Source of the DNA: JAMLHH01 sp964653095
GTDB taxonomy: Bacteria > Bacteroidota > Bacteroidia > Chitinophagales > JADIYW01
Length of the DNA: 64,000 nucleotides
Assembly: GCA_964653095.1 (NCBI GenBank)
Contig: CAZZEH010000006.1
Span: 48,213-112,212 of the forward strand
Direction: 5' to 3'
This document shows, in pieces, positions 8,331-16,272 of the stretch; positions within the stretch are counted from its first letter, which is position 1; the number at the start of each line of letters is the position of its first letter. Below the pieces are notes generated by a model. The model did no database searches. It saw only the letters and a program-made list of their open reading frames with translations, and had not been told where the DNA came from. A program made the position numbers and the translations under genes.

Positions 8331-8364
8331 TTTGACTCAAATATTCAAATTTGATATAACTTTG
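8331..8364 (+). promoter_or_regulatory. Promoter of oligopeptidase B gene
   Basis: TTTG at 8331-8334 and TAACTTTG at 8357-8364 are separated by 22 nt and fit the Bacteroidota TTTG...TAnnTTTG promoter. The -7 box ends only 9 nt before the ATG at 8374, so the mRNA leader would be a few bases at most. The box also lies inside a longer open frame that begins upstream, which argues for the downstream ATG. Confidence 0.65.
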
Positions 8365-8373
8365 CACCACTAC

Positions 8374-10494
8374 ATGACTACACACTTTATTTTATTCACT
8401 TTCATTTTATTTATTCCTATGTCCAAAGCTCAGGAATCCCCTATTGCTCCGCAGTACCCTCATTCCATGACTCATCATGGAGATATCCGAATTGACCCTT
8501 ATTACTGGCTAAATGAATATTGGACAGATGGGAGCAAAAAACAGGACGTGCTGGATTATTTGAATGCGGAAAATCACTATTCAGAACAAATCCTGGCTCC
8601 ATACAAAGAAGTCCAACAGGAGTTGTACGATGAAATTTTAAGCCGAATCAAACAGACCGATGAGAGTGTTCCTTACTTTGAAAACGGATATTGGTATATG
8701 ACCAAATACGAAGAAGGAAAAGAATATCCGATTTACGTCAGGAAAAAGGGTAGTATGGATGCACCCGAGGAACTTATTCTTGATGTAAACAGTATGGCAG
8801 AAGGGCATGAGTATTACAGAGTATCGGGATTGAAAGTCAGCCCGGACAATCAATATCTTGCATACAGTACGGACACCTTGAGCAGGAGAATTTACACTAC
8901 ATATTTCAAAAACCTGCTGACCGGTGAAATCCTCCCGGAAACTCTTTCCAATACCGCCGCCAATATCGAATGGGCTCAGGACAGTAAAACAGTTTTTTAT
9001 TGTACAAAGGATTTAAAAACTCTCAGAGAAAATAAAATTTGGCGATATCAGATTGGTACTAATCCCAAAACCGCTCATAAAGTATATGAAGAAAAAGATG
9101 AGGCGTTTTACACCTATGTCTCAAAGACCAAAAGCAAACGTTTTATCCAAATTATCAGTGAAAGTACTTTAAGCACTGAGATAAGATATCTTCCGTCCGA
9201 TTCTCCGTTTTCGAAGTTTAAGGTGTTTTTGAAAAGAGAAGCCAGCCACCTCTATCAGATTGAAGATTTCGAAAACGATTTTTATGTCCTGACCAATTGG
9301 GATGCGGAAAATTACAGACTGATGCGCAGTCCAACTGATAAAACTTCCTGTAAGAAAAAATGGATGGATGTCATTCCACACCGAACAGACGTTTTATTAG
9401 AAGATGTGGAGTTCTTTAAAAACTTTTTTGTTCTGATAGAAGTCCGGGAAGTGAATACGCATTTAAAGGTCATTCCGTGGAAAAATCCCGAAGACGGATA
9501 TTATATCCCTTTCGAAACAAATGCTTATGTGGCAGGTTCGACCTACAACCCGGAATTCGATACCGACAAATTTCGATTTCATTATCAAAGCATGATTACT
9601 CCTGCTGCACAATATGAATGGGATATGCGAACCGGAGAACAAAAACTGCTCAAGCAGCAGGAAGTTCTCGGAGAATTCAACGAAGAAAATTATGCTACGG
9701 AAAGACTATGGGCAACTGCAACTGACGGCACAAAAATCCCCATCAGCATCGCATACAAAAAAGAATTAAAAAGAGATGGAAACCAACCATTGCTATTATA
9801 CGGTTATGGTGCGTACGGGCTATCTTCCGATCCCTATTTCAGTATTCCGAGACTCAGTCTGCTCGACAGAGGTTTTGTGTATGCCATAGCTCATGTAAGA
9901 GGCGGTGAAGAAATGGGAAGGGCTTGGTATTTGAACGGTAAAATGTTTCACAAAATCAATACGTTTACAGATTTTATAGATTGTGCCGATTATCTCATTA
10001 AGGAAGGATACACTTCTCCAAAACACTTGTATGCCAATGGCGGCAGTGCAGGCGGACTTTTGATGGGAGCGATTGCCAATATGCGCCCGGACTTATGGAA
10101 CGGAATAATCTCAGATGTACCGTTTGTAGATGTACTGACCACCATGTTAGATGAAACTATACCTTTGACCACCGGGGAATATGACGAATGGGGAAATCCT
10201 AACCGAAAAGACAGTTATTTTTATATCAAAAGCTATTCGCCCTATGAGAATATAAAAGCGGGCACTTATCCCAATATGATGATTAATACAGGTCTGCATG
10301 ACAGTCAGGTACAATATTTTGAGCCGGCTAAATACGTAGCCAAACTCAGGTCATTAAAAACCGATAAAAATATCCTTCTGCTAAATTGTGACATGTCCAC
10401 AGGGCATGGAGGGCAGTCAGGCCGATTTCGGCAAATTAATGAAATAGCAAGAGATTATTCTTTCCTGCTTATGCTGGAAAGGCAAAAACCATAA
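8374..10494 (+). CDS. ptrB: Oligopeptidase B-like S9A serine peptidase, exported
   Basis: About 706 residues. An upstream in-frame ATG at 8293 would add 27 residues, but the promoter box lies between, and the ATG at 8374 exposes a signal peptide (MTTHFILFTFILFIPMSKAQ). The N-terminal HGDIRIDPYYWLNEYW motif is diagnostic of oligopeptidase B and prolyl oligopeptidases. A beta-propeller domain spans roughly residues 80-420 and an alpha/beta hydrolase domain follows. The nucleophile is Ser558 in NGGSAGGLLMG. The C-terminal DMSTGHGGQSGR carries the catalytic His. It should cleave short peptides after basic residues, here outside the cytoplasm. It has no visible operon partner. Confidence 0.9.
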   Translation: MTTHFILFTFILFIPMSKAQESPIAPQYPHSMTHHGDIRIDPYYWLNEYWTDGSKKQDVLDYLNAENHYSEQILAPYKEVQQELYDEILSRIKQTDESVPYFENGYWYMTKYEEGKEYPIYVRKKGSMDAPEELILDVNSMAEGHEYYRVSGLKVSPDNQYLAYSTDTLSRRIYTTYFKNLLTGEILPETLSNTAANIEWAQDSKTVFYCTKDLKTLRENKIWRYQIGTNPKTAHKVYEEKDEAFYTYVSKTKSKRFIQIISESTLSTEIRYLPSDSPFSKFKVFLKREASHLYQIEDFENDFYVLTNWDAENYRLMRSPTDKTSCKKKWMDVIPHRTDVLLEDVEFFKNFFVLIEVREVNTHLKVIPWKNPEDGYYIPFETNAYVAGSTYNPEFDTDKFRFHYQSMITPAAQYEWDMRTGEQKLLKQQEVLGEFNEENYATERLWATATDGTKIPISIAYKKELKRDGNQPLLLYGYGAYGLSSDPYFSIPRLSLLDRGFVYAIAHVRGGEEMGRAWYLNGKMFHKINTFTDFIDCADYLIKEGYTSPKHLYANGGSAGGLLMGAIANMRPDLWNGIISDVPFVDVLTTMLDETIPLTTGEYDEWGNPNRKDSYFYIKSYSPYENIKAGTYPNMMINTGLHDSQVQYFEPAKYVAKLRSLKTDKNILLLNCDMSTGHGGQSGRFRQINEIARDYSFLLMLERQKP

Positions 10495-10873
10495 CAGAAT
10501 GATAAAGAGCCGCCAATCAGGCTTTGAAAAAAATAAAGTTTCAGGAAATCGCTTTTAGTCACAAAAGGAAGATTTTTTTCAAAGAAAACCACTGCAAATA
10601 TTTAACATATATTTATTTTACACAACCGTTCTGCATGCATTATCATTGAGATGCAAGTGCTTTTCAACAAAAATAATTTAATGTATAACTGAAAAATCAA
10701 AAAAAATTAATTATTTATACTTTACAGCTTTTTGATATTTATTTCTTCAGCGACTCTTTCAGATAACTTTTCAGCAGTTGCAAACAGTCTGTTTTGAGTA
10801 TTTATTTTCATTATTTAAGCCTATTATCTCCTCCACACAAATAGGGCATGCAGTATTTTTTTTAAAAAAGAGC
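10495..10873. other. Non-coding spacer upstream of aspA
   Basis: AT-rich spacer between oligopeptidase B and the aspA promoter. No gene, RNA structure or repeat related to the other elements in the window was recognised. Confidence 0.5.
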
Positions 10874-10881
10874 TATTTTTG
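10874..10881 (+). promoter_or_regulatory. -7 box for aspA
   Basis: TATTTTTG matches TAnnTTTG and lies 46 nt before the aspA ATG, which would give a leader of roughly 40 nt. It lies within an open frame that extends upstream of aspA, another reason to reject the longer start. No clear -33 TTG. Confidence 0.45.
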
Positions 10882-10927
10882 TTTCTTCATTTACTTAAAA
10901 AATATATTAAAAGTATCAAACCAATTT

Positions 10928-12310
10928 ATGGAATACAGAACAGAAAGTGATCTCATTGGAGTACTATCCGTACCTAAAGATGCCTACTATGGTGTTCAGA
11001 CTCAACGAGCTTTGAATAACTTTAAAATCTCAGGTCAAACTCAGGTTACATTTCCCGCATTTATAAAAGCTTTCGGGTTTGTAAAAAAAGGTGCCGCAAT
11101 GGCAAATTTCGAGTTAAACAACCTAGACAAGAATATCTATAAAGCCATGAAGCAGGCCTGTGATGAGGTCATCGCAGGAAAATTTAATAACGAGTTTCCA
11201 ACGGATATGATTCAGGGCGGGGCAGGAACTTCCATGAACATGAATGCCAATGAAGTAATTGCCAACCGTACTATCGAAATTTTGGGATTTGAAAAAGGCG
11301 AATATCAGTACTGCTCCCCCAATGACCACGTCAATCGTTCCCAATCCACCAACGATGCATATCCGACAGCTATCAAGATTGCATTGTATCTGATGCACGG
11401 GCAGTTAATTGAGAAAATTAAAAAGGCGGTTAATGCATTCAGAATCAAAGGAGAAGAATTCTCAGATGTAATTAAAATGGGAAGAACTCAATTGCAGGAT
11501 GCAGTACCCATGACATTAGGCCAGGAATTTGAAGCATTTGCCGTACAGTTGGAAAATGAAATTCCAAAATTAAAATTCAATGCCGATTTGCTGTTAGAAA
11601 TCAATATGGGAGCTACTGCTATCGGTACTGGTTTAAATGCTCCAAAAGGATATGCTCAGCTTTGCACGGATAAACTTGCCGAAATTACGGGACTGCCATT
11701 AAAACTTGCCAAAAATTTAATTTCAGCAACTCCCGATACAAGCAGTTATGCGTCTTACTCTTCGGCTCTTAAAGGTTTCGCTCTTCAGGTATCTAAGATT
11801 AGTAATGACCTGAGACTGTTGTCATCAGGACCAAGAGCAGGACTAATGGAAATCAATCTTCCCGCTGTACAACCGGGATCATCCATTATGCCGGGAAAAG
11901 TAAACCCTGTAATCCCGGAAGTGGTCAATCAGGTGTGTTTTCGGGTGATCGGGAATGACCTGACAGTATCGTATGCTTCCGAAGCCGGACAATTACAGCT
12001 CAATGTCATGGAGCCAGTACTCAGTTTTGCCATTATGGAAAGCGTTCAGTTATTGGGAAACGCTCTGGATACATTTGTAGAAAGATGTATAAAAGGTATC
12101 ACTGCAAATCGCGGCAACTGTATGGTAAAAGTTAAAAACAGCATCGGAATTGTGACCGCACTTAATCCGCATATTGGTTATAAAAACTCCACTAAAATTG
12201 CAAAAGAAGCATTGGAAACGGGAAAGAGTGTGTACGATTTAGTATTGCAGAATAAGCTTCTAACTAAAGAACAACTGGATGAGATATTAGATCCAAGCAA
12301 TATGCTCTAA
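10928..12310 (+). CDS. aspA: Aspartate ammonia-lyase
   Basis: Catalyses reversible deamination of aspartate to fumarate and ammonia, a cytosolic homotetramer. From the ATG at 10928 the protein has 460 residues and begins MEYRTESDLIGVLSVPKDAY, the usual AspA N-terminus; a 50-residue upstream extension is low-complexity and lies over the promoter. The fumarase/aspartase signature GSSIMPGKVNP is present, as are the substrate-binding motif STNDAYPTA and the TRTQLQDA-like element (MGRTQLQDAVPMTLGQEF). Related class II fumarase is the main alternative, but the N-terminus and EVVNQVCFRVIGND favour aspartase. It could feed ammonia to ammonia-dependent enzymes such as the neighbouring atypical GuaA. 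Confidence 0.92.
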   Translation: MEYRTESDLIGVLSVPKDAYYGVQTQRALNNFKISGQTQVTFPAFIKAFGFVKKGAAMANFELNNLDKNIYKAMKQACDEVIAGKFNNEFPTDMIQGGAGTSMNMNANEVIANRTIEILGFEKGEYQYCSPNDHVNRSQSTNDAYPTAIKIALYLMHGQLIEKIKKAVNAFRIKGEEFSDVIKMGRTQLQDAVPMTLGQEFEAFAVQLENEIPKLKFNADLLLEINMGATAIGTGLNAPKGYAQLCTDKLAEITGLPLKLAKNLISATPDTSSYASYSSALKGFALQVSKISNDLRLLSSGPRAGLMEINLPAVQPGSSIMPGKVNPVIPEVVNQVCFRVIGNDLTVSYASEAGQLQLNVMEPVLSFAIMESVQLLGNALDTFVERCIKGITANRGNCMVKVKNSIGIVTALNPHIGYKNSTKIAKEALETGKSVYDLVLQNKLLTKEQLDEILDPSNML

Positions 12311-12345
12311 ATCTTTATTAAAAGATATACTTTCCAATACACTAT

Positions 12346-12470
12346 TCAATGTCGTTTTAGCTAAGGATTTTCAGCTAATTTATTCCAGTTCGATAAACGT
12401 TCGACTGAGTTCACGCCGAAGACTCACTGACCGCAGCATGACATTCGTTTTGTTAGCTAAACGACATTGA
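12346..12470. repeat. Dispersed repeat element A, intact copy with terminal inverted repeats
   Basis: A 125-bp element bounded by TCAATGTCGTTTTAGCTAA (12346-12364) and TTAGCTAAACGACATTGA (12453-12470). These are perfect inverted repeats apart from one extra T. A TA dinucleotide lies close to each outer edge and could be a target duplication. The interior carries the 59-nt core (12386-12444) shared with 6140-6198 in opposite orientation. It has no coding capacity, consistent with a MITE-like non-autonomous element. No transposase with matching ends is in the window. Confidence 0.75.
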
Positions 12471-12624
12471 TACTCTTTTGACTGATATTTAAATCAACAC
12501 TTTTTAATTCGGAGTGATTTGTCCTGCAAATAGATTATTTTTGCCCTTTCGCAAGAATCAAAGATTATTATTTTGAACACTAAAAGACATCATCTTATTG
12601 CCTTTTGGCTGCTAAAAGATTAAA

Positions 12625-12738
12625 ATGCCTATACTCGTATTTTTACTTTTATTTCTCAGAAAGAGAGAACCCCGTATCAAAGCTTTAAGATATCTTACAT
12701 CAAGAAAGGATAAAGTCAAAAAACTGATTCGAAAATAA
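12625..12738 (+). CDS. Possible small hydrophobic/basic peptide (37 aa)
   Basis: An ATG at 12625 opens a 37-codon frame with a hydrophobic N-terminus (MPILVFLLLFLRKREP) and a Lys/Arg-rich tail (SRKDKVKKLIRK). The pattern would suit a small membrane peptide, but length and composition are also compatible with chance in AT-rich spacer DNA. No promoter box or family was recognised. Listed only as a candidate. Confidence 0.2.
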   Translation: MPILVFLLLFLRKREPRIKALRYLTSRKDKVKKLIRK

Positions 12739-12749
12739 AGTGCCGTAAA

Positions 12750-13172
12750 TTACTTTCTAACCACAAACATGGTCAATCGGCTGATATTCAGCAAAACACC
12801 ATCTTCATCTGAAATTTTTATTTCCCATACCTGAGTGGCTCCCCCAATATGTATAGGTTTAGCGACACCATATACGTAGCCTTCCCGAATACTTTTTATA
12901 TGATTGCTGTTAATATCCAGCCCTACTGCATGAGCTTTACCGAGTTCCAAAACCAAATTTGCAGCGGTACTCCCCAATGTTTCTGCTAAAACTACATGCG
13001 CACCCCCGTGTAAAATTCCATACGGCTGCCTCGTTCTTTCATCTACCGGCATTTTACCGGAGAGAAAATCTTCCCCCACTTCCGTAAATTCTATCCCTAA
13101 ATGAGAAACAATATTATTTTTTTGGTTCGCATTTAATAATTCAACCGTCACCGGAATTTTCCAAATACTCAT
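12750..13172 (-). CDS. Hotdog-fold acyl-CoA thioesterase (PaaI/MenI type)
   Basis: A 140-residue single hotdog domain. The active-site motif YGILHGGAHVVLAETLGSTAA contains the HGG turn and the catalytic Glu of the AE pair, as in YdiI/MenI and PaaI enzymes. The C-terminal strand has VYGVAKPIHIGGATQVWEIKISDEDG, the CoA-binding pattern of the family. Likely activities are hydrolysis of 1,4-dihydroxy-2-naphthoyl-CoA in menaquinone synthesis or of aryl- or acyl-CoA esters; the sequence does not decide. It is a single gene, divergent from guaA. Confidence 0.85.
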   Translation of the reverse strand: MSIWKIPVTVELLNANQKNNIVSHLGIEFTEVGEDFLSGKMPVDERTRQPYGILHGGAHVVLAETLGSTAANLVLELGKAHAVGLDINSNHIKSIREGYVYGVAKPIHIGGATQVWEIKISDEDGVLLNISRLTMFVVRK

Positions 13173-13247
13173 ATCTTTTTATTTTCCACTAATTTACATC
13201 TCCTGTATATAGTTTTGAAAAAAACAAAGAAATTTATTTCAATACAT

Positions 13248-13255
13248 TAACTTTG
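13248..13255 (+). promoter_or_regulatory. -7 box for guaA, leaderless arrangement
   Basis: TAACTTTG is a perfect TAnnTTTG box followed by C, ending 7 nt before the guaA ATG at 13263. The transcription start expected a few nucleotides after the box would fall at or within about 4 nt of the start codon. Confidence 0.65.
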
Positions 13256-13262
13256 CACATCA

Positions 13263-14792
13263 ATGAATGACCGTATTTTAATCTTTGACTTTGGCTCACA
13301 ATACACTCAGCTTATAGCAAGACGTGTCCGAGAAATTAATGTATATTGTGAAATTGTCCCCTATCATTTTGAAATCAGTGACTGGAGCGGAATAAAAGGA
13401 ATTGTTTTGTCCGGAAGTACAGCCTCAGTGCACAATCACCTTGGCCGCAATTTTTCTCAGGACTCCATTTCAGGCAAAGTTCCGGTTTTGGGTATTGCAT
13501 TCGGAGCTCAGCTGATCGCACATATCAATGGGGGCGAAGTAAACTCACAGGAAAACAGAGATTATATTTCTTCTTCCCTTCAAAAAGTAACTACAGAGAA
13601 CCCTTTGTTTAAAAATATCAGTCCAGAATCAAATGTTTGGATGTCGATTGGAGACGATATCGCCACATTGCCACTTCAATCACAGGTTCTGGCTCAATCT
13701 GATTCCCTTCGGATTGCGGCTTACAAAATTGAAGACAAACCGATTTACGGAATACAATTCCATCCCGAAGTAAACAAGACTAAAGAAGGCTTGCAGCTGA
13801 TAAAGAATTTCGTTCTGGATATTTGCCAGTGCAGTCAGAACTGGACGGCTGAAACTTACATTGAAGCAAGTATCAAAAACATTCAGGCCACTGTCGGAGA
13901 TGAAAAAGTGGTGCTGGGGCTTTCCGGAGGAGTTGACTCCAGTGTGGCGGCTATTCTGCTGCACAAAGCAATCGGACACAGACTTACCTGTATATTTATA
14001 GATCACGGGCTGTTGAGAGACAATGAATACAATGATGTTTTAGAAAGTTATAAATCTTTAGGACTTAATGTAATAGGAGTAAATTCAGCAAGCCTGTTTT
14101 TAAATGCTCTGAAAGGAATCACAGACCCTGAAGAAAAACGCAAAGCAATCGGAAAAACTTTTATTGACGTGTTTCAGGAGCAGGCCGGCAAAATCCGGGA
14201 TGTGCATTGGCTTGCACAGGGTACTATTTACCCGGATGTGATAGAATCTGTTTCAATTAATGACTCCAGTGTAAAAGTAAAATCACATCACAACGTAGGA
14301 GGATTGCCCGAAAAAATGTCGCTGAAATTAGTAGAGCCTTTGAGGAAATTGTTTAAAGATGAAGTCAGAAAAGTAGGAGCAGCTTTAAATCTTCCTGAAA
14401 ATATTATTCACAGACACCCGTTCCCGGGTCCGGGATTGGCAATACGGATTTTGGGGGAAGTTACCGAAAAAAAGGTAGCCATACTCCAAAAAGCAGATCG
14501 GATTTTTATAGACGGACTAAAAAAATTCGGATTATATGATACGGTCTGGCAGGCCGGAGTTATCCTTTTGCCGGTACAGTCGGTAGGTGTTTCAGGTGAA
14601 AAAAGAACGTATGAAAATGCGGTGGCGCTTAGAGCAGTTTCCTCCATTGACGGAATGACAGCAGATTGGTGTCACCTTCCTTATGATTTTCTGGGAGAAA
14701 TCAGCAATCAGATTATTCGCCAGGTGGACGGTATTAATCGGGTTGTTTTTGATATTAGTTCAAAACCTCCTGCAACTATTGAATGGGAATAA
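13263..14792 (+). CDS. guaA: GMP synthase with degenerate glutaminase domain
   Basis: A 509-residue two-domain enzyme that aminates XMP to GMP. The ATP-pyrophosphatase domain is intact: SGGVDS loop at 221-226, GTIYPDVIES, KSHHNVGGLPEKM, LVEPLRKLFKDEVR, RHPFPGPGLAIRI and the C-terminal KPPATIEWE. The N-terminal class I glutaminase domain is altered. The nucleophile elbow, normally GVCYGxQ, reads GIAFGAQ with Ala at residue 79. The expected REYG reads RDYI (99-102), and WMSHGD reads WMSIGDD (Ile129). His167 and Glu169 of FHPEV remain. Glutamine hydrolysis by this chain is therefore not expected, while ammonia-dependent amination is. It is 2 nt from a downstream lipoprotein gene. Confidence 0.93.
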   Translation: MNDRILIFDFGSQYTQLIARRVREINVYCEIVPYHFEISDWSGIKGIVLSGSTASVHNHLGRNFSQDSISGKVPVLGIAFGAQLIAHINGGEVNSQENRDYISSSLQKVTTENPLFKNISPESNVWMSIGDDIATLPLQSQVLAQSDSLRIAAYKIEDKPIYGIQFHPEVNKTKEGLQLIKNFVLDICQCSQNWTAETYIEASIKNIQATVGDEKVVLGLSGGVDSSVAAILLHKAIGHRLTCIFIDHGLLRDNEYNDVLESYKSLGLNVIGVNSASLFLNALKGITDPEEKRKAIGKTFIDVFQEQAGKIRDVHWLAQGTIYPDVIESVSINDSSVKVKSHHNVGGLPEKMSLKLVEPLRKLFKDEVRKVGAALNLPENIIHRHPFPGPGLAIRILGEVTEKKVAILQKADRIFIDGLKKFGLYDTVWQAGVILLPVQSVGVSGEKRTYENAVALRAVSSIDGMTADWCHLPYDFLGEISNQIIRQVDGINRVVFDISSKPPATIEWE

Positions 14793-14794
14793 AT

Positions 14795-16105
14795 ATGAAA
14801 ATCAGATTTTTAGTTTTAGTTCTTTTAATTTCTTCGTCCTGTATGACTACAAAACGTTCAGTACGTACGGCAGATGAAACTCCTATTCATATCTCTAAAG
14901 AAAAAGAAAGTACGGAAGATATTACAGAAGACCAATATTCAGAATCGGATATCTCCCCTGAAGATGAAGACCAACCGGATGAAAAAAAATCGGAAATTGA
15001 TACCATCGGAAAAGACTTGGTCAATATAGCCGTTGTGCTGCCGTATAATACGCATAAAGTGCCGCTTGATTTTGTGTCCTATGAGTTAGATACCAATATT
15101 TATATCTCTCCGGAGAACTCGGAGGCTCTTGACTTTTACATGGGATTAAAATTCGCAGTCGATGATTTTAAAAATTACGGTAAAAAAATTAACGTATTTG
15201 TTTTAGATGACGGTAAAAGCGATTACCAGACTCAAAAAGTATTGTCAGAACGTCCTTTCCCGCAGGTAGATATTATTGTCAGCGGTTCTTCAGACTGGAT
15301 TTCAAAAAGCATTACTGACTACTCTCTTTCACAACAAATACCGATATACAGCCCTTTCAAAAAAGAATCACCTTCAGCCAATGAATTATTCTACGCTGCC
15401 CTGCCCAATGATAATCATCTGACTGAACAACTTATTGTAAAAACGCAGGCCTTATATCCTGAGTCGGGTATCGAAATCATTCAAGACAAGCACGATCCGG
15501 CCTCTGTCAGAAAATCAGATAAAATCCGTCTGTTTATAGAACGGGAAATGGGTATTCAGACAAATGTGATAAAAAACACAGAGGATAAAGTCAATGAACA
15601 CGACGAACCAGTCAGTTTTTACCAGCCGACTTCCACGCAGATAGTAATTATTGCCTCAGACCGACATTCTTTTATTAAAAAAACGCTTGAAAGTATAGAA
15701 AACGCTCCCATACAGCCCAGAATAATAGGCATGCCGTCCTGGGTCGAGTTTAGAAACCTTGAAAGCAGTACACAGCCTAATCCAAACATTCATATTGCGG
15801 GAATTATGAAAAACAAAAATACCGCAGCTTTTCAAAACTTCTCTGAAAGATTTAAAAGGACTTACCACATGGAAGACAATGAAAACGTCTGCCTGGGATA
15901 TGATTTGATACAGTATATCATGACCGGATTAGATCAAAATATTCTTTCAAAAAATCCTACCTCCAATCAACTTAATATTAGCACATTGTGTTATAACTTT
16001 GACTTTATTCCGGTTACAGATAACAAAGGTATTTTATATTTCATCAACAGCCAAGTTGATTTTTTAAAGTATAGCGGCGGAAAATTCAGAAGTGTTAAGC
16101 TTTAA
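14795..16105 (+). CDS. Periplasmic-binding-protein-like lipoprotein (PBP1 fold)
   Basis: About 436 residues. The ATG at 14795 is preferred over 14783 because it places a clean lipoprotein signal (MKIRFLVLVLLISSSC, lipid Cys at residue 16). An acidic, disordered linker follows (about 25-70), then a PBP1-like fold beginning NIAVVLPYNTHKVPLDF and INVFVLDDGKSD. Bacteroidota commonly carry LysM-plus-PBP1 proteins near guaA; here no LysM repeat is visible. The ligand is unknown and no permease is adjacent, so an envelope role is as likely as transport. It starts 2 nt after guaA and is probably cotranscribed. Confidence 0.75.
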   Translation: MKIRFLVLVLLISSSCMTTKRSVRTADETPIHISKEKESTEDITEDQYSESDISPEDEDQPDEKKSEIDTIGKDLVNIAVVLPYNTHKVPLDFVSYELDTNIYISPENSEALDFYMGLKFAVDDFKNYGKKINVFVLDDGKSDYQTQKVLSERPFPQVDIIVSGSSDWISKSITDYSLSQQIPIYSPFKKESPSANELFYAALPNDNHLTEQLIVKTQALYPESGIEIIQDKHDPASVRKSDKIRLFIEREMGIQTNVIKNTEDKVNEHDEPVSFYQPTSTQIVIIASDRHSFIKKTLESIENAPIQPRIIGMPSWVEFRNLESSTQPNPNIHIAGIMKNKNTAAFQNFSERFKRTYHMEDNENVCLGYDLIQYIMTGLDQNILSKNPTSNQLNISTLCYNFDFIPVTDNKGILYFINSQVDFLKYSGGKFRSVKL

Positions 16106-16228
16106 TTTTAAATGCCGTCAGGACTCGTAGTTTATTCACTCCCGAAAAAGCTTTCAAGGCTAAAACAGTATTGAAAATCAATTAAAAATTGGATGAATTC
16201 TATTTTTAATTTTATGTAGTAAATACTG

Positions 16229-16236
16229 TATATTTG
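16229..16236 (+). promoter_or_regulatory. -7 box for secDF
   Basis: TATATTTG followed by C matches the consensus and lies 36 nt before the ATG at 16273. A longer secDF frame that starts with TTG at 16234 uses bases of this very box, so that start is an artefact. Confidence 0.6.
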
Positions 16237-16272
16237 CGACCTAACTTTTTAAAGAACAGATTACACTCTTAT

